A stretch of 27,259 nucleotides of DNA. It comes from JAQBDA01 sp041301185 (lineage in GTDB: Bacteria > Chloroflexota > Anaerolineae > Anaerolineales > UBA4823). Under the pieces are notes generated by a model. That model had not been told where the DNA came from. It saw nothing but the letters and a program-made list of their open reading frames with translations, and did not search any database. The translations under genes and the position numbers were made by a program. The stretch covers positions 1 to 27,259 of the forward strand of contig JBFYSV010000317.1 in assembly GCA_041301185.1 (NCBI GenBank). Reading direction: 5' to 3'. This document shows, in pieces, positions 1 through 8,056 of this stretch (positions within the stretch are counted from its first letter, which is position 1; each line of letters starts with the position of its first letter).

Positions 1-9
1 GTAGTGGTG

Positions 10-2352
10 CTAATCAGGTTGTAGCGGCAGGTAGATCTGCTTGTTTGCCAGCAAGCCGGAGGCAAACTTCAGGTCTCCATTGGTGGCATCGTAGTAAGTA
101 ATATGTGGGGTACCATCGCTGTCCAGGGCGAGCGAGGTGAACCTGCCGACATCTCCCAGCGTATCGACCGCCTGGACCGTCCAGTTGCCACTCGCCCGGT
201 AGGCAAAGCGCAGGTCGGCGTGGGTGGCATCGTAGTAGCTGATATGCGGCTGGTTGAACTCATCCAGGGCAATCCCGGTATACAGCCCGACGTCGTTCAC
301 CGGGTCGACAACCGTCTTTGTCCAACCGGTGGTGTAAGTCAGGTAATTCAGGTTGCCGTTGGTCTCATCGTAGTAGCTGATATGGGGAGTGTCAAAATTT
401 CCCAGCACCATATCGCTGTATTTGCCCACGTCCCCGGTCGTATCGATGGGGTACACTGACCAGGTGCTGCCATTCCATTCCGCCAGCTTGAGGTCCCGGT
501 TGGTCACATCGTAGTAGGTGATCTTGGGATGGTTGCTGGCAGTCAAAGCCAGTGAAGTGAACTGTCCCACATCGCCGCCGCTATCCACGGTTTGTCTTAC
601 CCACTGGACGCCATCCCAATAGGCGTATTTCAAGTCGCCGTTGGTAGCATCGTAATAGCTGACGTGCGGGTTGCTGTTTGCGCCGATGAGTTCGAACGCC
701 AGGGAAGGATACAACCCGACATCGCCATTCGTGTCAATGACGTCAAAATACCAGGTACCTCCGGTGAAGTTGGCATATCTCAGGTCACCTGTAGTGGCAT
801 CGTAGTAGGCGATCTTGGGGTTATTGTAGTCGTCGAATGTCAGAGAATTGTACATGCCCACATCGCCAGCATCTGCCACAATGTTCACCGTCCAGCTGCT
901 GGCAGATTGGCTGGCATATTTCAAATCGCCCGTCGTATCATTGTAGTAACTGATCAGGGGTGAGTCGGACGCATTCAGGCGCAGCGAGGTCGATAAGCCC
1001 ACATCGCGGAAGTTATCGATATCCCGCGCGCTCCAGCTGCTGCCCTTGAGATAAGTCTCCCGCAAAGTGCTGCGGTTCAGATCCAGGAAGGCAATCCGCG
1101 GCACATCGTCTTTGTCCATGGTGATGGAGGTGAACTGCCCGGCCTCGCCATCGGTGGTGACCGACGATGTGCTCCAGGTGGTACTTCCCCGATTGGCATA
1201 CCTGAGATTCTGGTTGCTGAAATTGTAGTAACTGATATGCGGATTTTCGTCATCATCCAGCGCAATCGAGGTGAACCCGCCGACATCGTTATTGCTATCC
1301 ACCGTCTCCACAACCCAGCTCCCGCTGCGCTTGACGGCATACAGCAGGTTACCGGCACCTGAGTCGTAGTAGCTGATATGGGGTCGATTGCCGGAATCCA
1401 CAGCAATCGATGTGTAGCCGCCCTCAATGGTATCCACTTCGCTGGGGATGGTGTCCTTATCCCAGCCATCGCTGGTCAGGACGGCGTACTTCAAGTTATC
1501 GTTCGATTCGTCGAAGTAGCTGACATGCGGGCGGTTGTTGGAGTCGACTGCGAGCGAGCTATACTTGCCGACTCTGCCGGTCGAATCAACCAGGCTGGTC
1601 ACCCATTCGCCGCTTTTGTCGGTGGCATATTTCAGATCGCGGTTGACGGCATCGTAATAGCTGATATGGACATATCCCGAGCCATCCACACCAATGGATG
1701 TGTACTCACCGACTCCAGTGATGGCGCTGACGCTGAGACCGCTATCCGTTTCCATAAAAGCATTGGGGGCATCTGCCTGCAGGGCGGGGCTGCGCCATTC
1801 GGGGGTGGGCTTATCGCTGCCTCGCCAGGAACCCACCACAAAATCTTCTTCGGTCTGCAAATTACTTTCCGCAGCAGATACCGGGGTGTCGATGGTTTCC
1901 ACAGACCAGTAGGTCCCGGTATAGAACGCATATTTTAGCGCCCCGTTGTAGTAATCATAGTAGCTGATGTGGGCGTATTTGTTTTTATCCAGCGACAGCG
2001 AGGCATGCTGCCCGACGCCAAATGCGCCATCCACTACATTGGCTTTCCAATCTGTGCCGTCATACCTGGCGTAGTACAGGTGGTCGCCACCATAGGCGAC
2101 ATGGATGGCGCCGCCCGAATCGGCACGAATGCTGCGATCCGTCATATTGAAGAACAGGCGAGGCGCATCCACCCGTTCCAGCGACCACATCCACACGTCA
2201 TCAGGTCCGTACGGGACGCGGTTAGGTGCCGGGTTCTCTCCAGAAAGCGGAGCACCCAGGGCACTGGTTGCCAGCAAGCCTGCCAGCATCAGCAGCGTGG
2301 TTATTGTAAAGACAGACCTGGTTATGGTAGTTTTCAATCGGTTGTTGTGCAT
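10..2352 (-). CDS. Secreted repeat protein with about 14 SYYD repeats, probable beta-propeller type
   Basis: A 780-residue exported protein of unknown specific function. Residues 1 to about 33 form a Sec signal peptide (basic start, hydrophobic core, cleavage near SALGA). The rest is made of about 14 repeats of roughly 45 residues with the pattern GDVGxYTSLALD, PHISYYD, TNGDLKYA, GxxWxxxxVD. Such tandem aromatic repeats usually form beta-propeller-like folds; that fold is inferred. After the first clear repeat an insert of about 50 residues, rich in acidic, Ser and Pro residues, breaks the period. The C-terminus is IYLPLQPD, a short LP-hydrophobic tail like the one on the secreted protein at 13337-13699. 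The ATG at 2352 follows a good ribosome site (AAGGAGAT, 6 bases away). The gene stands alone and diverges from the GGDEF gene. An extracellular binding or surface role is likely; I see no catalytic motif. Confidence 0.85.
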   Translation of the reverse strand: MHNNRLKTTITRSVFTITTLLMLAGLLATSALGAPLSGENPAPNRVPYGPDDVWMWSLERVDAPRLFFNMTDRSIRADSGGAIHVAYGGDHLYYARYDGTDWKANVVDGAFGVGQHASLSLDKNKYAHISYYDYYNGALKYAFYTGTYWSVETIDTPVSAAESNLQTEEDFVVGSWRGSDKPTPEWRSPALQADAPNAFMETDSGLSVSAITGVGEYTSIGVDGSGYVHISYYDAVNRDLKYATDKSGEWVTSLVDSTGRVGKYSSLAVDSNNRPHVSYFDESNDNLKYAVLTSDGWDKDTIPSEVDTIEGGYTSIAVDSGNRPHISYYDSGAGNLLYAVKRSGSWVVETVDSNNDVGGFTSIALDDDENPHISYYNFSNQNLRYANRGSTTWSTSSVTTDGEAGQFTSITMDKDDVPRIAFLDLNRSTLRETYLKGSSWSARDIDNFRDVGLSTSLRLNASDSPLISYYNDTTGDLKYASQSASSWTVNIVADAGDVGMYNSLTFDDYNNPKIAYYDATTGDLRYANFTGGTWYFDVIDTNGDVGLYPSLAFELIGANSNPHVSYYDATNGDLKYAYWDGVQWVRQTVDSGGDVGQFTSLALTASNHPKITYYDVTNRDLKLAEWNGSTWSVYPIDTTGDVGKYSDMVLGNFDTPHISYYDETNGNLNYLTYTTGWTKTVVDPVNDVGLYTGIALDEFNQPHISYYDATHADLRFAYRASGNWTVQAVDTLGDVGRFTSLALDSDGTPHITYYDATNGDLKFASGLLANKQIYLPLQPD

Positions 2353-2721
2353 TGGTTATCTCCTTCTCGTTTACACTTGGCGCGTCTAAACCTGCAGTTT
2401 ATATTGGCTGCCCTGATTTATAGACGCAAATCCGCTAGACTAAGTTCCCGCAAAATATCTACTTACCTCAAAGACCAGGGCGGGGTCTGAAGACTGTGCC
2501 TCATACCCCACCCCCTTTCCCATCTGGGAAGATTAACCATTCAATTACAACCCACAGATCAAACCGGTAAAAATATGGCATCTGAACCTGGAGTTCCGAT
2601 ATAATCAAGGATATTTTATCAGGGATTTTAACCCAGCTGGTTCATCCCACTCCAGGAATCAGGATAATTGCATTGGGTAACTTGTCCTCACTGGGGGGAA
2701 GAGCTGGGGAGCGTTGACTTA
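2353..2721. other. Divergent intergenic region, no gene seen
   Basis: This 369-base stretch separates the secreted repeat protein (-) from the diguanylate cyclase (+). It is AT-richer than its neighbours, as expected for two promoters. On the minus strand a TATAAA at 2398-2403 could be the -10 of the repeat-protein gene, but no clear -35 is at the right distance. On the plus strand a TATAAT lies at 2600-2605. A short hairpin (TTCCC, 4-base loop, GGGAA) lies around 2516-2529. I see no credible coding sequence or RNA gene. Confidence 0.5.
2600..2605 (+). promoter_or_regulatory. Candidate -10 box for the diguanylate cyclase operon
   Basis: A perfect TATAAT stands about 115 bases before the ATG at 2722. 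No convincing -35 lies 16-18 bases upstream, so the call rests on the -10 and its place in the divergent region. Confidence 0.35.
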
Positions 2722-3861
2722 ATGTCACTCATCGAGGCAGTATCGCAACTGCAAGATTGCCAACACGAAGAAGATGTCCACCGCTTGCTGGTTCAGTTTA
2801 ACCAGGAATTGCAGCAAGAGGCGGATCCTGTTGCGCTGCGCACGTTATCCGATCTGGCTGACCGCAGGATCGAGACCTTGCGAGCGATGTCCGATTTGCG
2901 CAGCCGGGCAAGCGCGGTAGAAGATATGCTCCAGGCATGCTCCTGTCTGCATGCCAGCCTGGAGCTACCCGATGTGCTGGATGCGCTGATCCAGCTCACC
3001 AGTGATTTATTGGGCGCCCTGATCAGCGTGCGGATTTTTACCCGCGAGCAGGATGACCTCTGCCTGGAAAAAGAATTTTGGCCCGGCGCCCAACCCGGAC
3101 GAGGAGCGCTCTCCCGACCGAGCGAGCTGGCCTATCGTGCCGCCCAGACTGGCAGCATCACCGTCCGGCAGGATAAGCGATCAAGCGCAATCGCGCAGGC
3201 AATCGCCGTTCCAATGAATCTGTCCGGCAGGTCGGTGGGCGTTGTAGTTATCCACCGCGCCGGTTACCCTGAGCTACCTGTAACCACCCTGGATAAACTC
3301 CAGTGGGTGGCAAACCAGGCTGCCCGGGCGGTTGAGAACGCGCGTTTGTTCGCTAAGGTGAGCCAGCAAGCCTACACGGACGCACTAACCGGCCTGCCCA
3401 ACCGCCGGGCGCTGGACTGGCGCCTGGAAGAAGAGACGCGCCGCTCCAGCCGCTACCATCACCGTTTCACCTTAGCTATGCTGGATGTGAATAATTTTAA
3501 AGAGATCAACGATTTTCATGGACACCCCGCCGGCGATCTGGTTTTGCAGCACGTCATTGGCTGCCTGCGCTCAAATCTCCGCGAGACGGACTTCTTTGCC
3601 CGCTATGGTGGAGATGAATTTGCGATTATTCTACCCGAGACGGATTTACCCCTGGCACAAAGCCTGATGCAAAGGCTGATCGCCGCTGCCCAAGACTGCC
3701 CGGTGGACTTGCCAGGGGGAATCAGCCAGACGATATCGATCAGCATCGGGCTGGCAGCCTACCCGGAGCACGCCATCTCAGCTCCCGCCCTGCTGACGGT
3801 CGCTGACCAGGCTCTGTACAAAATGAAACAAGAAAAGGATGATGTAGAATGGCTGGAATAA
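2722..3861 (+). CDS. GAF-GGDEF diguanylate cyclase
   Basis: Makes cyclic di-GMP from two GTP. The 379-residue protein has an N-terminal helical region (1-65), a GAF-like sensor domain (about 66-210) and a C-terminal GGDEF domain (about 215-379). The active-site loop RYGGDEF is intact (GGDEF at 296-300). The RETD at 287-290 sits exactly five residues ahead of it and is the RxxD inhibitory site, so product feedback inhibition is expected. There are no membrane segments, so it should be cytosolic; the GAF ligand cannot be told from sequence. I chose the ATG at 2722 because GGGGAG lies 10 bases upstream; an in-frame TTG at 2668 would add 18 residues but has weaker support. The 3' end overlaps the next gene by 13 bases, so the two are probably translated together. 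Confidence 0.9.
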   Translation: MSLIEAVSQLQDCQHEEDVHRLLVQFNQELQQEADPVALRTLSDLADRRIETLRAMSDLRSRASAVEDMLQACSCLHASLELPDVLDALIQLTSDLLGALISVRIFTREQDDLCLEKEFWPGAQPGRGALSRPSELAYRAAQTGSITVRQDKRSSAIAQAIAVPMNLSGRSVGVVVIHRAGYPELPVTTLDKLQWVANQAARAVENARLFAKVSQQAYTDALTGLPNRRALDWRLEEETRRSSRYHHRFTLAMLDVNNFKEINDFHGHPAGDLVLQHVIGCLRSNLRETDFFARYGGDEFAIILPETDLPLAQSLMQRLIAAAQDCPVDLPGGISQTISISIGLAAYPEHAISAPALLTVADQALYKMKQEKDDVEWLE

Positions 3862-5024
3862 GTAGCATCACCAATGCCTGGAGCCTGGTCTCCGAAATGG
3901 ATCTGCGCCCTTTGCGGGAACAGGCCGAGGCCAAACTCAGCATCGCCCTGGTTGGCAAAACGGGCAGCGGCAGGCACTTGCTGGCAGAACAAATGCGGCG
4001 CGATCCGTCCCGTCCTGGCAACGAGTACCCATCTCCCTTGCTTATTCTCGACCCGGAAGAAGCGCACAGCCTGCCTGAGGCAGACCTGGTGATCCTGCTG
4101 TTGAACGCTGCGGATAACGACGATAGCCTTGAGCGAGCGCTCGTCCGCAACTGGCTGGATGCCGGGAAACGGGTTCTAGTCCTGATTACCCAGCAACCCC
4201 TACCAGCCAGTACCAGCTTGGAACCCAGCCAGGCGATCATTCGCGTGCCAGTGGAAACCTGGAAGAGTTGGGGACACCGCAATGTCGTGGTTGGGGATCT
4301 GCAGGACGAAAAGTTTCTGCTGGGTGAGTTCGTGCCCGCTGTAATGCGCCTGCTCCCCACCTACTACCTGGCGCTGGGCAGGTACTACCCCTTGTTTCGC
4401 CAACCGATAGCCCACCATCTGATTAACGATGCCTGCTTTACCAACGCAGCTTATTCTTTGAGCAGCGGCCTGGTGGAGATTGTGCCGGTCTTGAATATCC
4501 CCATGAACGTGGCAGATGTGATCATCCTGACCAAGAACCAGATCTTCCTGGCTTACAAGCTTGGTCTGGCGCTTGGCATGTCGACCCAGATCGAATCGTA
4601 TATCACCACGTTCGGCGGCGTCTTGGGGGCGGGTTTCTTCTGGCGGCAGCTTGCCCACATGCTGGTGGGTTTGATCCCTGCCTGGGGGATTATCCCTAAA
4701 ATGGGCGTGTCTTATGCAGGTACTTATGTCGTAGGAAATGTTGTTTTACGGTGGTACCTGACCGGCAAGCACATCTCCAAGGGGCAGATGCGCCAGCTTT
4801 ACTCCCAGGCTTTCAATCGCGGCAAACAGGTGGCCGCAAATATTGTGTCCAGGCGCAAGCGCGTGAAATCCGGAGGTAAAAGAAAGGGGAAAAAGGCTTT
4901 ACCGGCTCCCCAGGTCGAGCGGGCATGTGCGCAGTGTGGCAAGCAAAATGCCCCGGATGCCAGCTTCTGCCAGTATTGCGGCACACCCCTGATTCAAGAG
5001 CAGGAGGCACCAACCGGCGCCTGA
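3849..5024 (+). CDS. DUF697-like membrane protein with a P-loop-like N-terminus and C-terminal zinc ribbon
   Basis: A 391-residue protein of unknown function. Residues 31-45 (SIALVGKTGSGRHLL) look like the strand and P-loop of a GTPase, but the Walker A lysine position reads Arg-His (GKTGSGRH at 36-43), so nucleotide binding may be weak or lost. Residues 90-130 resemble the later strands of a small GTPase. The middle (about 200-320) holds hydrophobic helices with NIPMNVADVIILTKNQ, like the DUF697/YcjF family, which accompanies GTPase-like domains at the inner membrane. A zinc ribbon follows (C360-x2-C363, C374-x2-C377) after a Lys/Arg-rich linker. The start overlaps the end of the diguanylate cyclase gene, suggesting coupled translation and perhaps a shared pathway. 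The domain reading is moderately sure; the biological role is unknown. Confidence 0.75.
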   Translation: MAGISSITNAWSLVSEMDLRPLREQAEAKLSIALVGKTGSGRHLLAEQMRRDPSRPGNEYPSPLLILDPEEAHSLPEADLVILLLNAADNDDSLERALVRNWLDAGKRVLVLITQQPLPASTSLEPSQAIIRVPVETWKSWGHRNVVVGDLQDEKFLLGEFVPAVMRLLPTYYLALGRYYPLFRQPIAHHLINDACFTNAAYSLSSGLVEIVPVLNIPMNVADVIILTKNQIFLAYKLGLALGMSTQIESYITTFGGVLGAGFFWRQLAHMLVGLIPAWGIIPKMGVSYAGTYVVGNVVLRWYLTGKHISKGQMRQLYSQAFNRGKQVAANIVSRRKRVKSGGKRKGKKALPAPQVERACAQCGKQNAPDASFCQYCGTPLIQEQEAPTGA

Positions 5025-5028
5025 CTGC

Positions 5029-5685
5029 TCACGATCCGTTGACTTCTTCCGGATCGAAAACTACCTCTTCCTTACCGGTCAGCTTGTCTTCGATCTTGCG
5101 CGCTACCAGGTCCAGGTGCCAGCTATGAGCAACATAGTCCAGCTCATCGGCAGGGACGGTCAAGACCGGGCACAGGCTGAAATTCCTGATCCAGTCTTCG
5201 TACAATAAGTTTAGCTGTTCCAGGTATTCGGGGCTGATGCGGCGCTCGTAATCTCGCCCGCGATGGCTGATGCGCTTGAGCAGGGTGGGCACAGACGCGC
5301 GCAGATAGACCACCAGGTCGGGTGGAGGAAGAAACTCAATCAGCACCCGGTACAGCTCGCGATAAGTGCCATAATCCCGCTCGCTGATCAGGCCTTGCTG
5401 GTAGAGGTTGCACGCAAACACTTCGGCATCTTCATAGACGCTGCGATCCTGGATGACCGAGGTAGGATGGTCGATCAATTGGCGGTGAGCCCGCAAACGG
5501 TGGGTCAGGAAGAAGATCTGGGAGTGGAAGGCCCAGCTGCGCATGTCTCGGTAGAAATCTGCCAGGTAAGGGTTCTCGGCTTCTGGCTCGTAAAAGGGCT
5601 GCCATCCCAACCGATTACAGAGCAGGGTGACCAGGGTGGATTTCCCCACCCCAATGTTTCCAGCGACAGCAATGAATTTTTTCAT
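5029..5685 (-). CDS. Deoxynucleoside kinase (dAK/dGK/dCK type)
   Basis: Phosphorylates deoxynucleosides to dNMPs in the salvage pathway, using a nucleoside triphosphate. The 218-residue protein has the P-loop GNIGVGKST (9-17), the YEPE segment with the conserved Glu33, the DRS motif (80-82, in QDRSVYED) and an Arg-rich lid near RGRDYERR. This is the usual length and order of the family that also includes mitochondrial dGK and Bacillus dAK/dGK; the base preference cannot be read reliably. I start at the ATG at 5685: AGGA lies 8 bases upstream and it falls 4 bases after the stop of the preceding gene. An in-frame TTG at 5703 overlaps that stop and has no better ribosome site. It is the last gene of the dnaN group, and its stop lies only 4 bases from the stop of the convergent gene. 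Confidence 0.9.
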   Translation of the reverse strand: MKKFIAVAGNIGVGKSTLVTLLCNRLGWQPFYEPEAENPYLADFYRDMRSWAFHSQIFFLTHRLRAHRQLIDHPTSVIQDRSVYEDAEVFACNLYQQGLISERDYGTYRELYRVLIEFLPPPDLVVYLRASVPTLLKRISHRGRDYERRISPEYLEQLNLLYEDWIRNFSLCPVLTVPADELDYVAHSWHLDLVARKIEDKLTGKEEVVFDPEEVNGS

Positions 5686-5689
5686 AAGG

Positions 5690-8014
5690 TCAATCCTGGG
5701 CAAGATAGGCGACGGTGCGCCCGTCGGTATCGTTGTCCATCACCAGTTCAAGATGGTAGCCGGGCTGATAAGATGCAACCGGGATCAGCCTCAGGCTATC
5801 AATCAGATCGGCGCCTTCCGGCAGGAAATCCAACAGGGCATTGGGTGTCTTGTAAAAGAACTTCTGGTTAAAGATCACCCCAGGGTCTTCCAGGTAAATT
5901 GCCAGTGGGTAGATCTCTGACTCAACCAGGTCCTGGAAGAAATGCGTGCCAAAGGAAGCTTCTGGGGCAGAGCCAATCCCCGCGCCCGCCAGCTCGACCA
6001 GGGCGCGAGTATTGTAGATATCCCCGTAACCGATATGGATGCCCAGATCGGGATTGGAGGTACCCCAACGACCCGGACCAATACAAATGAACCGTTTTCC
6101 TGAGAGGGCTTTGTTCAGGTGAGAGATCGCCTGCACCAGAGCGGCGCGAGCTGCCTGGGTGGGCAGTCTGAAGTATCCCTTCGGGGAGACAAACACCACG
6201 TAGCGGATATTGGGGATACGCCCGCGCGGAGCCATGCGGGGCGTGGAGAAGATGATATCTGTGTCCGGCAGGTTCTGGGGCAGGCGGGCCTCGATCTCCC
6301 GGATATGACTTTGCGGGCGGCATTGCAACAAGGTGATCTCTACCTTGGGCTGCAAATCCATCGGGTTGACTATCCTGGCGGTGAATTCGGTATCCACCGG
6401 CGAGTGGTAGCTGCTTTCCAGCAATTGCAAGATCTTGCGCATTTGAGCCGCAAAGTTTGTCCGCCCCAACAAACCATCAAAGGTAAGTACCAGCTGCTGA
6501 GCGCTGTTCTCTAAGATCGTTGAGCGCAAGGGGGTCAGGTAACCTCCCTGGTCTACCTGCACCAGGTAACGCAGCACCGGGTAACGTGCCTCGAGCAGAT
6601 CGGTGATGGGCACTGACTCGAAACGGTTCTTCTCTAGATTGATCAGGTCTACATATTGCTGGGAGTAGAGACGGATTTCCCGGGTTGATGCCGCCGGATG
6701 CAGTTGCGGGTGGCTGAGAGCCACCAGGCGCGGGTAATCGTTGCCAACCCGATCAACAGCTCGCGTGCCCAAACCCCATACCAGGCGAACAAAGCCTTCC
6801 TCGCGCCGGATCTGGGGAGACCAGCGATAGAGATTGCGGCTGAAGGCCACGCCCGCGGCCTGCGGGAGATGGTACGGGCCATAGCGATCTCCTTGCACCA
6901 CCTGGATCAAAATCGCCATGCGCTCATCGTAGTCCTGCAAGCCCTTGGCCCGCCGGTATAGCAAGGCGTCTGGGTTGAAGATGCTCGAGTAGATGCGGAT
7001 GATTGCCTGGGTGAGATCTCTCAGATTTTCTTCGGGGCTGCCCTGGTTGGGGCAGAAATGGCTCTCGTATTTACCCGCAAAAGAAGTCCCGAAGTTGTCC
7101 TCCAGCAAGCTGGAGGAGCGCACAATCAGCGGCTGGTTGCCCAGCATGTCCAGCAGGTTGCGCAGGGCCTCCAGAATATCCACCGGCAGATGCCCGGTGA
7201 GGAAGGTTTTTTGCAAGATGGGGTAATCGGCGCGAATTTGTTCTTCGATCTTGTATTTTTGGTCAGCGAAGTGCATAAAACCGTTCATCGCCAGGAAGTC
7301 GTATGTGAGGTCTGCGCCGATAAAATATGATTCGGGGATTTTCAGGCTGCTCCGAATCTCCCCATCCCCGGCCTCGTTCAAAATGCGGGCAGCCAGCAAC
7401 ATGCCTGCCGATTTGCCGCCTATCTTGCCCTGACCGATCTTGCGGTCACGGATCTTGGCCAGGTCGGCTATGGTGAACCACTCTTTGGCGATGTTAACGT
7501 AAGCCAGCTGGTCGCTGATCAATGTGCGGATCAGCACGACCTTGATCTCTTGCAGGCGAGCCTCCACCAGGGAGCGCTCCTCCGGCGGTAGCTTCTCGAT
7601 GATCTGGGCTTGCTCAAAAAGCATGCTTTGCGGGGCAAGTTCAGGATTAAAGGAAACCTGTAATTCCTGGCGCATGCCTCGCTCGCTCAGCACTTCGCGC
7701 ACGAGCTGCTCGAAAAGCTCGTAAGGCAGGTTATATGCAAAATAAAAATCGGTGAGGTTATCGCGTACCCGCATCAGGCGCAAATCCCACACGTCACTGG
7801 GCTCTTCGGAGAAAGGGTTATTCAAGCCTTCCAGCGCTTGCGAGCGGATGGCCTTCTCGCGCACCTCTGCTTCGAAAGACTGCGGTTCAATCACCCCCCG
7901 GGCGAAAAGCTCGCGGCGCATGCGCGATCTTATCTTGGTGCATAAGATCGGATACTGCGCCAGCGAAAGATATATATTCAGGGTGCGTTCGGACGAAGGA
8001 GGCGGAAGAGTCAT
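5690..8014 (-). CDS. Orphan PEP/pyruvate-binding (PEP synthase N-domain) protein with a distinct C-terminal domain
   Basis: A 774-residue cytosolic protein. Residues about 195-570 match the ATP-grasp domain of PEP synthase and pyruvate phosphate dikinase: GKIGGKSAGM (197-205), IVRSSSLLED (297-306) followed by SFAGKYES, and the closing strand ITLLQCRPQS (560-569). The phosphohistidine swivel domain and the PEP-binding barrel, needed for the full reaction, are absent. In their place is a domain (570-774) with a striking GPGRWGTSNPDLGIHIGYGD (646-665). The N-terminal 190 residues are helical and unassigned. The likely chemistry is ATP-dependent phosphotransfer or ligation, but the substrate is unknown. 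It sits between dnaN and a deoxynucleoside kinase on one strand. The gap from dnaN is 41 bases and contains a 20-base perfect palindrome ending 5 bases before this ATG. Confidence 0.85.
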   Translation of the reverse strand: MTLPPPSSERTLNIYLSLAQYPILCTKIRSRMRRELFARGVIEPQSFEAEVREKAIRSQALEGLNNPFSEEPSDVWDLRLMRVRDNLTDFYFAYNLPYELFEQLVREVLSERGMRQELQVSFNPELAPQSMLFEQAQIIEKLPPEERSLVEARLQEIKVVLIRTLISDQLAYVNIAKEWFTIADLAKIRDRKIGQGKIGGKSAGMLLAARILNEAGDGEIRSSLKIPESYFIGADLTYDFLAMNGFMHFADQKYKIEEQIRADYPILQKTFLTGHLPVDILEALRNLLDMLGNQPLIVRSSSLLEDNFGTSFAGKYESHFCPNQGSPEENLRDLTQAIIRIYSSIFNPDALLYRRAKGLQDYDERMAILIQVVQGDRYGPYHLPQAAGVAFSRNLYRWSPQIRREEGFVRLVWGLGTRAVDRVGNDYPRLVALSHPQLHPAASTREIRLYSQQYVDLINLEKNRFESVPITDLLEARYPVLRYLVQVDQGGYLTPLRSTILENSAQQLVLTFDGLLGRTNFAAQMRKILQLLESSYHSPVDTEFTARIVNPMDLQPKVEITLLQCRPQSHIREIEARLPQNLPDTDIIFSTPRMAPRGRIPNIRYVVFVSPKGYFRLPTQAARAALVQAISHLNKALSGKRFICIGPGRWGTSNPDLGIHIGYGDIYNTRALVELAGAGIGSAPEASFGTHFFQDLVESEIYPLAIYLEDPGVIFNQKFFYKTPNALLDFLPEGADLIDSLRLIPVASYQPGYHLELVMDNDTDGRTVAYLAQD

Positions 8015-8018
8015 CGAG

Positions 8019-8056
8019 TTCGCAGTTCGAACTGCGAAAACAGCTCAGCCGTTTTC
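8019..8056 (-). promoter_or_regulatory. Perfect 20-bp palindrome and overlapping hairpin between dnaN and the PEP-binding gene
   Basis: TTCGCAGTTCGAACTGCGAA at 8019-8038 is a perfect palindrome placed directly before the ATG at 8014. A second inverted repeat, GAAAAC (8036-8041) with GTTTTC (8051-8056), shares its inner end with the palindrome, so the two RNA hairpins cannot both form completely. Neither has a good U-tract on the minus strand. It could be a repressor operator or an RNA element controlling the downstream genes; which one is not decided by sequence. Confidence 0.5.

Noticed and set aside
400..2000. Regularly spaced similar DNA blocks that could suggest a CRISPR array or satellite
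   Set aside because: The blocks are about 135-140 bases apart, imperfect and in frame, and encode the SYYD protein repeats.
103..2490. Several long plus-strand open frames (for example 103-459, 592-963, 1378-1938, 1969-2490) opposite the secreted repeat protein
   Set aside because: They are antisense to a well-supported repeat gene, share its period, have no ribosome sites and show no family motifs. They arise because the repeats have few stops on the opposite strand.
8019..8038. LexA (SOS) box
   Set aside because: The known Gram-positive box is GAAC-N4-GTTC; here the half-sites are in the reverse order (GTTCGAAC inside the palindrome), so I do not assign it to LexA.
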